A stretch of 26,497 nucleotides of DNA from a virus. Both the position numbers and the translations under genes were made by a program. The notes below the pieces were generated by a model that did no database searches, had not been told where the DNA came from, and worked only from the letters and a program-made list of their open reading frames with translations. Of this stretch, positions 13,753-20,132 are shown in pieces. The number at the start of each line of letters is the position of its first letter. Position 1 is the first letter of the stretch. Where the stretch lies: the IMG/VR virus record IMGVR_UViG_3300010354_000531, positions 1 to 26,497 of that record, one strand, 5' to 3'.

Positions 13753-15156
13753 ATGAAATCAATACCAAAAATCGAACAGGCTCTTATGTTTCTTTGCCTT
13801 AACGGCGATGAAAACTATAAGGAAATCGTACCACAGCTTATCGATGAACACTTTGCCGACGATACCGCGTTAAAAGCCTTTAGAGTGATTAACGCGATAA
13901 TGAAAGACGGTAAGCAACCGACATTTGTTACATTCGGAAAATACGCTTTAACCGATAAGGCATTAACGCCGCAAGAAATTTCAAACGTTACCCAATGGGG
14001 CAATGAGTTAAGCTACTCCGAACCGATTAACGAGTATATAAGCCTACTCAAAGACGAACACATTAAACGCAATATAAACCACATACTAACCGAAGAGGCG
14101 TTAGGTTTGGGTAAGCTACGAAGCGGCGGCGAAACAGCCGTTAACATCATTAAACGCCTTAATACATTAATCGAAAACGGTAGCCCTACAGATAACATCA
14201 TAACAACGCTTCAGCTAACGCACGAAGAAAGACAAGCATATTACCGCCGCGCCGCATTACATCAAAGCGGTAAAACGAGCGGACTAAATACAGGCATCGC
14301 AGCATTAAACCGATTTACGGGCGGCTTTCATCCCGAGCTTATAATTTTAGCGGGTCGCCCGTCAATGGGTAAAACAGCTCTCGCGCTTTACCATGCCTGC
14401 CAGTTCAATGAGCCGGGTATATACTTTAACCTCGAGATGAATCAAAGCCAACTTTGCCAGCGGTTGATACTTCAGCATTCAAACGATACAATCAACAGCG
14501 CACGGCTTCGCGATGGCAACCTATCGCAGCCCGAATTACACGCTTTTGAAACAACGATAGGAACGGTCGAAAAGCTACCGATAACGATTTACGATAAGCC
14601 GCGCTGTGGTGTGCATGAGGCTATAAGGATAATGCGCCGCGAGGCACGTAAGAATAATTGCAAATGGGCAATAATCGACTATTTGCAGTTAATGACGATA
14701 GAGGGCTTTAGAGGCGGTAATCGTGAGGCTGAAGTAGCCGAGATAAGCCGAACATTAAAAGCCGCGCAAAAAGAATTAAACATACCGATTATAGCCCTTG
14801 CGCAATTGAGCAGGCAGGTCGAGCAACGCGCCGATAAAAGACCGATACTTTCAGACCTACGCGAATCGGGTAGCATTGAGCAAGATGCAGATACCGTGAT
14901 GTTTGTTTATCGCCCTGAATACTACGGATTGAACGATGAAGCTGGCAACCCTTATAGCTCGGATGTGTTTTACCTATTCGAAAAGCACCGACAAGGCTCG
15001 ACGGGCGAAGTACGGTTTAAGCACAATAGCACATTAACGAGCTTCTACGATAGTGGGGGTGGGGGTGGTAGCTCTTATTTGCCTGTTGAGGTCGATAGAA
15101 ACCACGAGCCGAAAGCAATGCAGCCGAATGAAACTTTTGATTTTACGCCGTTTTGA
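13753..15156 (+). CDS. dnaB: Replicative DNA helicase, DnaB-like
   Basis: 467-residue hexameric 5'-3' helicase for the phage replication fork. An N-terminal helical domain (1-110) binds primase/loader. The RecA-like ATPase domain carries Walker A GRPSMGKT (201-208), Walker B IIDYLQLM (307-314), and the arginine-finger region ALAQLSRQVEQRADKRPILS plus DLRESGSIEQDAD (348-380). Length is normal for a DnaB. It lies downstream of the putative initiator/origin and may receive readthrough past the hairpin at 13723. The C-terminal tail has a Gly-rich stretch (SGGGGGSS, near 432-439), less usual. Highly confident on family. Confidence 0.95.
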   Translation: MKSIPKIEQALMFLCLNGDENYKEIVPQLIDEHFADDTALKAFRVINAIMKDGKQPTFVTFGKYALTDKALTPQEISNVTQWGNELSYSEPINEYISLLKDEHIKRNINHILTEEALGLGKLRSGGETAVNIIKRLNTLIENGSPTDNIITTLQLTHEERQAYYRRAALHQSGKTSGLNTGIAALNRFTGGFHPELIILAGRPSMGKTALALYHACQFNEPGIYFNLEMNQSQLCQRLILQHSNDTINSARLRDGNLSQPELHAFETTIGTVEKLPITIYDKPRCGVHEAIRIMRREARKNNCKWAIIDYLQLMTIEGFRGGNREAEVAEISRTLKAAQKELNIPIIALAQLSRQVEQRADKRPILSDLRESGSIEQDADTVMFVYRPEYYGLNDEAGNPYSSDVFYLFEKHRQGSTGEVRFKHNSTLTSFYDSGGGGGSSYLPVEVDRNHEPKAMQPNETFDFTPF

Positions 15157-15159
15157 TTT

Positions 15160-15564
15160 ATGACAAAAAAGAAAACAAAACTATTATATGTGCCAAAAGA
15201 ACAAAAGGACTGGTTTAATAAAGAATTTTACTCAATAAATGATGAAAATTACCCTACCGATGGAGCTTCATTTGATATGCTAAAAAATAATTTATTAGGG
15301 CATAATGATAGGTTTATCGATTGGAATCATGATGCTATGGGACTTTTAGATGGGTTTTGGATGGGCTATTCGTCGGGTGGTAATTCTAAATTAACTACCG
15401 AATATTTTTTAGATATATGTTTTTGGGCTTTACAAAACGCAAAACAATTAGAGTTTTATGAATTAGCTTATAATATAAAACTTGTTTACGAATCAATAAC
15501 AACGGTTATTAGTGAAAACGAAGCACGAATTATTCAACACCAATTTAATAAACAACCATTTTGA
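15160..15564 (+). CDS. Hypothetical protein, AT-rich insert
   Basis: 134 residues, 3 nt after the dnaB stop. Aromatic-rich and acidic (GLLDGFWMGYSSGGNSKLTT, FLDICFWALQNAKQLEFYEL), no TM helix, no recognised domain. The DNA is clearly more AT-rich than dnaB and the following gene, and codon use differs, so it is probably an accessory gene inserted at a gene boundary. It ends in an overlap with a TTG start (TTGA). Confidence 0.5.
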   Translation: MTKKKTKLLYVPKEQKDWFNKEFYSINDENYPTDGASFDMLKNNLLGHNDRFIDWNHDAMGLLDGFWMGYSSGGNSKLTTEYFLDICFWALQNAKQLEFYELAYNIKLVYESITTVISENEARIIQHQFNKQPF

Positions 15565-15800
15565 CTATCGAAGAACAATTAATCGAGCGAATGAATAACT
15601 ATGAACCGAGCGAGGCAACGCTAACCGATGGCTGTGTAACATATCACAGCACCACGCGAACGCATCGCAGCTATGCAACGCAACTAAATAGCGCACCCGA
15701 ACGCTCAAGCATTCGACGCACATACCTACAACGCTGCTACGATTGGCTTGTACTACTGAAAAAAAAGAACATCGAATTGTGTTACATAATCAAAAGTTAG
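15561..15800 (+). CDS. Small basic protein, TTG start
   Basis: 79 residues. The chosen start is TTG at 15561, overlapping the upstream TGA as TTGA, the same geometry as the ATGA overlaps elsewhere; the alternative is ATG 15591 (69 aa). Many Arg, Thr and Ser residues in the centre (RTHRSYATQLNSAPERSSIR) and a helical end (LQRCYDWLVLLKKKN) suggest a nucleic-acid-associated protein, but no family is recognised. Its end overlaps the next promoter. Confidence 0.4.
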   Translation: MTIEEQLIERMNNYEPSEATLTDGCVTYHSTTRTHRSYATQLNSAPERSSIRRTYLQRCYDWLVLLKKKNIELCYIIKS

Positions 15801-15809
15801 CTATATTTG
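15777..15809 (+). promoter_or_regulatory. Bacteroidetes-type promoter for the packaging/tail operon
   Basis: -33-like TTG (15777-15779), 22-nt spacer, -7 TATATTTG (15802-15809), only 5 nt before ATG 15815. The transcript would be leaderless or nearly so. It is the last strong promoter before the terminase and tail genes. Confidence 0.65.
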
Positions 15810-15814
15810 CACAA

Positions 15815-16012
15815 ATGGAATCGAGCGAAAAGACAAACGGACACGGCGGTTACCGAGAGGGCGCAGGGGCAAAGCAAATATACGGCGAGCCAACTGTTAA
15901 CATTACCTTTCGCGTCCCAGCCTCGCACCGTTCAACGATTCGGCGCATGGTTTACGATTACATGGACGGATTAAAGGTTAAACGCAAACACGAACCCGAA
16001 TATGGATGCTAA
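15815..16012 (+). CDS. Small DNA-binding-type protein
   Basis: 65 residues from ATG 15815, chosen for its place just after the -7 element; the upstream open frame runs through the promoter. The sequence GGYREGAGAK ... NITFRVPASHRSTIRRMV resembles small phage proteins with a basic Gly-rich N terminus followed by a ribbon-helix-helix-like segment (beta strand ITFRVP then helix). Such proteins are usually transcriptional regulators, so it may control the late operon it heads. Overlaps the next gene by 11 nt. Confidence 0.5.
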   Translation: MESSEKTNGHGGYREGAGAKQIYGEPTVNITFRVPASHRSTIRRMVYDYMDGLKVKRKHEPEYGC

Positions 16013-16385
16013 CCTATTAACGATACCGTGTGCGATTGAATCGGTAGCCACGCGCCGCGATAAGACGATTAAAGTAACAATCGGAACGCAGGAGCTAACA
16101 CCCGAGCAAACGAGCGCGCTATTTAACCAATGGATGGGCGGCGTAGGTGTTATGGCATTTAAGGGCGAACAGTTTAATTATAACGACGAACAGCTTTTAA
16201 ATAACCTAAAGCTCGATGCCGCCGAGCTTGGAAGTAAGACACCGAGCCAGCGGTTACGCTCAACGCTTTACGTTCTATTTGAACACGCGCCCGAAGGTTA
16301 TAAAGACTTTAACAGCTTTTATGGCGCAATGATGGAGCGTTTTATCGACATGGTTAAGAAACGCATTGATACTTACAATTTATGA
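16002..16385 (+). CDS. Conserved Bacteroidetes-phage-type protein, unknown function
   Basis: 127 residues. The C-terminal half (TPSQRLRSTLYVLFEHAPEG, then FNSFYGAMMERFIDMVKKRI) matches a pattern I recognise from many Bacteroidetes phages near DNA metabolism genes, where function is unknown. The N-terminal half is beta-rich (KTIKVTIGTQELTPEQ). No membrane segment. It sits between a likely regulator and another unknown, upstream of terminase, linked by ATGA to the next gene. Confidence 0.55.
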   Translation: MDANLLTIPCAIESVATRRDKTIKVTIGTQELTPEQTSALFNQWMGGVGVMAFKGEQFNYNDEQLLNNLKLDAAELGSKTPSQRLRSTLYVLFEHAPEGYKDFNSFYGAMMERFIDMVKKRIDTYNL

Positions 16386-16753
16386 CACGAAGACTACGAG
16401 CTGGCGTATTTATTGATTCAGAGGTTAACGGCAAACCGCATTACTTCGGGTATGTTACGCATCCCGGTTTGGAGTACGACGTAGCCGTAGCATTCACGCA
16501 AAAGGATTTAAAAGGTTTTGCAGAGGTTAACAAGGTTATACTACCGACCGACGAACCCGAGTATAAGTTCGGCATGATATTAAGCATTGAAGACCGCGAC
16601 AAAAACAACGCATATACCCTTAAAGCGTTCGTAGCGGGCAAGCTTCACGACCTTGTTATCTATCCACGTCAATACAACCAAATCGTTACCAACGGACACA
16701 GCCTTAACGCCCAGCACGAAGGGCGCATATTTACCGAATTAAGCCACGCATAA
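16382..16753 (+). CDS. Hypothetical protein
   Basis: 123 residues, beta-rich (AGVFIDSEVNGKPHYFGYVT, KFGMILSIEDRDKNNAYTLK), no signal or TM. Not recognised. Composition is like the phage backbone. ATGA-coupled to the gene before it; 25 nt separate it from a 47-residue ORF that precedes terminase. Confidence 0.45.
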   Translation: MTRRLRAGVFIDSEVNGKPHYFGYVTHPGLEYDVAVAFTQKDLKGFAEVNKVILPTDEPEYKFGMILSIEDRDKNNAYTLKAFVAGKLHDLVIYPRQYNQIVTNGHSLNAQHEGRIFTELSHA

Positions 16754-16778
16754 ATTGACACTATATAATTTTAGCATA

Positions 16779-16922
16779 ATGCCATTATTTCAAGGCGACA
16801 GCCAAACCGTAATATCGATTAACATTCGTAAACTAATTAACGAAGGTTACTCAAGCGAACAAGCCGCCGCGATAGCGTACGCTGAAGCCGATAAATACCG
16901 CAAAGCACGTAACAAGCGATGA
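16779..16922 (+). CDS. Small conserved phage protein (47 aa)
   Basis: 47 residues: MPLFQGDSQTVISINIRKLI then EGYSSEQAAAIAYAEADKYR. It matches a small phage pattern (MPL..GKS..VIS.NI..LI..G....QAVAIAL..A) that I have seen in many tailed phages; function unknown. Its TGA overlaps the ATG of the small terminase subunit (ATGA), so it is part of the packaging operon. The match is from memory of the pattern. Confidence 0.6.
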   Translation: MPLFQGDSQTVISINIRKLINEGYSSEQAAAIAYAEADKYRKARNKR

Positions 16923-17353
16923 AAAAGAAGTTAGGTAGACCGACCGATTATAAACCCGAATACGACGAACGAGCGTTTAACCTCGCGCTATTAGGGCTTA
17001 ACGATGTGCAAATGGCTGCGGCGTTCGATATATGCGAGGCAACGTTTAATAATTGGAAAAAAGACCAGCCCACATTTTTAGAGTCATTAACGCGCGGAAA
17101 AGAGGACGCGGACGCTAAAGTAGCGCGTTCTATGTACGAACGTGCGTTAGGTGTAACAATAGTTGAAGAGGCGGTAACGAAGGACGGAGATATAGTAAAG
17201 CTACGCAAACAGCTACCATCTGACACGGCGGCGGCTAAACATTGGTTAGCGAATAGGCAGCGAGGGCGTTGGAGCAATAACGGCGAAAGCACTATTAATA
17301 CAACCGAGCCGCTGGTAATTATTCGCACCGAGCCGAGCCAACCGAATGAATGA
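16919..17353 (+). CDS. terS: Terminase small subunit
   Basis: 144-residue DNA-recognition subunit of the packaging motor. The N terminus (KKLGRPTDYKPEYDERAFNL) is followed by a helix-turn-helix (about 25-50: GLNDVQMAAAFDICEATFNN WKK), typical of phage TerS, then oligomerisation helices (about 60-125) containing KQLPSDTAAAKHWLANRQRG, a common TerS pattern. It selects the packaging start and activates TerL, whose ATG overlaps its stop. Length is usual. Confidence 0.85.
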   Translation: MKKKLGRPTDYKPEYDERAFNLALLGLNDVQMAAAFDICEATFNNWKKDQPTFLESLTRGKEDADAKVARSMYERALGVTIVEEAVTKDGDIVKLRKQLPSDTAAAKHWLANRQRGRWSNNGESTINTTEPLVIIRTEPSQPNE

Positions 17354-18627
17354 GCTACCGATTAACCGAACGGCAAACGATAGCCTACGATTTAGCATTA
17401 AGCGGCGATAAGCGCGTTATAGTATTCGGTGGGGCGATACGCGGCGGTAAAACGTATTGGCTACTTCTAACATTAACATCCCTTTGTTTAGCATACCCTC
17501 GCAGCCGTTGGGCTATTATTCGTAAAAGCCTACCCGACTTAAAGCGCACCACGTTTCCGAGCTTTACATCGATAATGGTCGACGGCGTTAGCAATTACAT
17601 TAAGAGCTGGAATAGGGACACGCAAGTAGTAACATTCATTAACGGGTCGGAGCTTATCTTTATGGCTGAAAGTTTTGATGAAGATAAAGACCTCAACCGA
17701 TTCAGGGGTTTAGAGATTAACGGCGCGGGCTTGGATGAAGTAAACGAGCTACAAGAACCAACGTTTTACAAAGTACAGGAAAGGATTGGAAGTTGGAATA
17801 AAGCGCAAGGTAAGCCGCCTATCGTTTGTTTAGCAACGTGCAACCCCGCGCAAAACTGGGTTAAGACGGTTATATACCAGCGTTACATCGATAACACGCT
17901 ACCCGAGCGTTGGGCGTTTATACCGTCAAAGATTACCGATAACCCACACATCCCGACCGAATACCTTGAAGCCTTAAAAGAGTTACCGCCTATTCAATAT
18001 GCGCGATTTGTCGAAGGGGATTGGGACGTTATGGATGAAGTAGCAAACCAATTCCTTTATGAGTGGAACGACGATAAGCACATTGACGATAACGCAACGC
18101 TTAACCCGAATATACCTGTATTCGTTTCGGTCGATTTCAATATTAACCCGCTATGCGCTTTAGTGATTCAACAAACGAGCGGCGGTGCTAAAGTAGTGGA
18201 CGAAATACGAATCGAGAAAGGAAGCATCGAGGCGTTCTGCGATGCTGTGAAAGCGTTAGGCGTACCAATTGGTTTAATACGCATTACAGGCGATGCGATG
18301 GGGCGCGGTGGCACGGTTCAACAGCGCGATAACTCAAGCGCATACACAATGATTAAACGCTTACTACATATGAGCGATAGCCAGTTTATAATACCGGGTA
18401 ATCCAAAGCACGAAAATAGCCGCGTCGATTGCAATTCGGCATTGCGGCGTTTGGATATTAAGGTAAATAGTAAGCGGTGTAAGGGCTTTGTGTTCGATGC
18501 TAAACAAGTGCAATGCGACGCTAATGGCTCGATTATAAAAGTTAACCGTCGAAAGTTAACCGAACGTGCTGACTATTTAGATTGTTTTCGTTACTTTGTA
18601 AACGCAATACTAAAAAGATACTTATGA
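17350..18627 (+). CDS. terL: Terminase large subunit
   Basis: 425-residue packaging ATPase/nuclease. Walker A GGAIRGGKT (27-35), Walker B AGLDE (126-130), coupling motif ATCN (162-165). The C-terminal RNase H-like nuclease has Asp262 in VSVDFNINP, Asp315 in RITGDAMGRGG and Asp411 in DYLDCFRYFV. All motifs are intact, so it should cut and translocate DNA. In ordinary phages a portal and head genes follow; here a 113-residue tail-type gene begins inside its stop codon (ATGA). Confidence 0.95.
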   Translation: MSYRLTERQTIAYDLALSGDKRVIVFGGAIRGGKTYWLLLTLTSLCLAYPRSRWAIIRKSLPDLKRTTFPSFTSIMVDGVSNYIKSWNRDTQVVTFINGSELIFMAESFDEDKDLNRFRGLEINGAGLDEVNELQEPTFYKVQERIGSWNKAQGKPPIVCLATCNPAQNWVKTVIYQRYIDNTLPERWAFIPSKITDNPHIPTEYLEALKELPPIQYARFVEGDWDVMDEVANQFLYEWNDDKHIDDNATLNPNIPVFVSVDFNINPLCALVIQQTSGGAKVVDEIRIEKGSIEAFCDAVKALGVPIGLIRITGDAMGRGGTVQQRDNSSAYTMIKRLLHMSDSQFIIPGNPKHENSRVDCNSALRRLDIKVNSKRCKGFVFDAKQVQCDANGSIIKVNRRKLTERADYLDCFRYFVNAILKRYL

Positions 18628-18965
18628 GCGTATGTAGTAATTGTTTAGACGCTGGCATAATAGTCGATGCTTGCCTCGGTTCTCTTTCGTTTGGATGGGC
18701 GCAACCTAACACGGGTTATGTTATCGATGTTAAGCATAACGCAACGCGCAAGGTGCAAACGTTTGAAGCGATAAGCGACGGCGATGGATTGCTAACGATT
18801 ACAGGCTTAAAGGTTGACCCCTTACAAGGTTACACGATAAGCCTACGCGATTGCTCAAAGTTCACGGTTTGTGAGATTGAATACAGCTGCATAACGTTCG
18901 CAGTAACGAACACAAACTACGAACCCGAAGGTGTTACTAACCTACTTGACTGCATCGTATGTTAA
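18624..18965 (+). CDS. Small structural (tail/adaptor-type) protein
   Basis: 113 residues from ATG 18624 (ATGA overlap with terL; an earlier start within terL is less likely). Beta-rich and uncharged, with CSNCLDAG at the start and ITGLKVDPLQGYTISLRDCS in the middle. It resembles small virion proteins that occur in Bacteroidetes siphophage tail regions. Eight cysteines is unusual for such a small protein. No catalytic motif. The virion role is inferred from composition and position. Confidence 0.5.
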   Translation: MSVCSNCLDAGIIVDACLGSLSFGWAQPNTGYVIDVKHNATRKVQTFEAISDGDGLLTITGLKVDPLQGYTISLRDCSKFTVCEIEYSCITFAVTNTNYEPEGVTNLLDCIVC

Positions 18966-19168
18966 CACGCATTAAATATATTTTCCTCGGTTGGTGGCTA
19001 TGGCTTAAGGACGATAAGAAAACGCGCCAACGCAGCCGCGACCGCATGAGTGTTTGTGGTCATTGTCAGCACCGAAACAAATGGCTAAACGCCTGTAATG
19101 AGTGCGGCTGTTTTCTGCCAGCTAAAACGAGAGTAGAAGACGCGCAATGCCCACATGAGTATTGGTAG
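18959..19168 (+). CDS. Zinc-ribbon-like small protein
   Basis: 69 residues. N-terminal amphipathic/aromatic helix (IKYIFLGWWLWL) followed by a Cys cluster: CGHC, then ACNECGC, then C-P-H near the end. This C-x2-C ... C-x2-C-x-C ... CP pattern, with KTRVEDAQCP, is typical of small phage proteins that probably bind zinc and occur among virion genes of many tailed phages. Function unknown. Overlaps both neighbours. Confidence 0.6.
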   Translation: MLTRIKYIFLGWWLWLKDDKKTRQRSRDRMSVCGHCQHRNKWLNACNECGCFLPAKTRVEDAQCPHEYW

Positions 19169-19424
19169 GCTTATGTTTATTCGCGTTAAATCGAGGTTAG
19201 TTGAATCCTTAAACACAGAGGACGAACAATTAGCCGAGGCAACGCAACGCGATTTAGGGTGGACGGATTTGTTAGTTAACATAAACGAGATTGAATACAT
19301 TTACCGCGCCCAAACCGAAACGATAATACGTTTAGTGAATGGCAGCGAGATAGGGATTAAAGACAGCATAAATGAGATACACGAAAAGATTAATCGAGCG
19401 TTTGCGCTCCCGCTTTTATCGTAA
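19155..19424 (+). CDS. Small FlbD/LytTR-fold-like protein
   Basis: 89 residues from ATG 19155, or 83 from ATG 19173 (MFIRVKSR), which fits the family better because the core strand FIRVKS would then be N-terminal. The pattern VNINEIEYIYRAQTETIIRL then NGSEIGIKDSINEIHEKI resembles the FlbD-like fold (beta strands, then a terminal helix) seen in small Bacteroidetes phage proteins. Possible regulatory or assembly role, not shown by the sequence. Confidence 0.5.
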   Translation: MSIGRLMFIRVKSRLVESLNTEDEQLAEATQRDLGWTDLLVNINEIEYIYRAQTETIIRLVNGSEIGIKDSINEIHEKINRAFALPLLS

Positions 19425-20013
19425 GCAAAAAACAAGCTACAACCTCGTAGAAGTATTTAAACACGAACGACATACTTACTATCGATTCCCGAAAGAGGTT
19501 AACATGCCGCTCGAAAGGTTCGCAATGAGCATGAGCCTACTCGAGCGATTGAGTAGCGGGTTAAGCGGCTCGGAAATGGATAAGATACTAACCGAAATGG
19601 AAAAGGCTTTATCCGCTGGTTTATCTAACCCAAAGACCGCCGCGCTGATGGGTGCTTACATTCACGTTATACGCGAACGGCAAAACACGGTAATACACCG
19701 CGACCTATTGCTAAACATTGCTGCGACTTGGATTATTCGAAGCGACGAAAACCCCGCAGAAATAAACCCGGACATCCATCAACAGAAACTAACACTATTC
19801 GAAGAGTTGAGTAAAGGGGGCGCTCACGATTTTTTTTACAGCTTGGGTATCGAGCCGCTGATGCCCTTATTCAATATTTCAGCGCAAGAGTTTCAAACGC
19901 TTTGGGAGTACAACACAACGGAAGTACGAAAGCTCAACGAGGCACTTCGGCAGCTGACCTCTCACCGCAAAGCCGCGCTAAAAGAACAGCCGACAACTTC
20001 AGAGAGCAAGTAA
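19372..20013 (+). CDS. Tail assembly chaperone candidate (gpG-like)
   Basis: 213 residues directly upstream of the tape measure, where siphophages encode the chaperone that coats it. Helical and charged (RFAMSMSLLERLSSGLSGSE, NPKTAALMGAYIHVIRERQN, RDLLLNIAATWIIRSDENPA). No enzyme motif. It overlaps the previous gene by 53 nt. Its stop codon overlaps the next ATG as TAATG, and a T8 run at 19830-19837 lies in a region where the -1 frame is open, so G/GT-type expression is possible. Assignment is by position and composition. Confidence 0.5.
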   Translation: MRYTKRLIERLRSRFYRKQKTSYNLVEVFKHERHTYYRFPKEVNMPLERFAMSMSLLERLSSGLSGSEMDKILTEMEKALSAGLSNPKTAALMGAYIHVIRERQNTVIHRDLLLNIAATWIIRSDENPAEINPDIHQQKLTLFEELSKGGAHDFFYSLGIEPLMPLFNISAQEFQTLWEYNTTEVRKLNEALRQLTSHRKAALKEQPTTSESK

Positions 20014-20132
20014 TGAACCTCGCAGGGGGTTCGATTTCAGAGTTTAATGAGTTAATGGCTTCAGATGTTTCGGTTTATTTGCTTAAATTTGAGGCAGCAA
20101 TAAAGGCTCAAAACAATGGCGGCAAAGGTTGA
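20013..20132 (+). CDS. Small protein before tape measure (gpT-like candidate)
   Basis: 39 residues starting at an ATG that overlaps the upstream stop (TAATG) and ending inside the tape measure start. Sequence MNLAGGSISEFNELMASDVS then VYLLKFEAAIKAQNN is helical; short proteins of this kind between chaperone and tape measure are usual in siphophages. It lies in the -1 frame relative to the upstream gene, and that frame is open back to 19815, so it could be made alone by reinitiation or fused by -1 frameshifting. Confidence 0.5.
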   Translation: MNLAGGSISEFNELMASDVSVYLLKFEAAIKAQNNGGKG

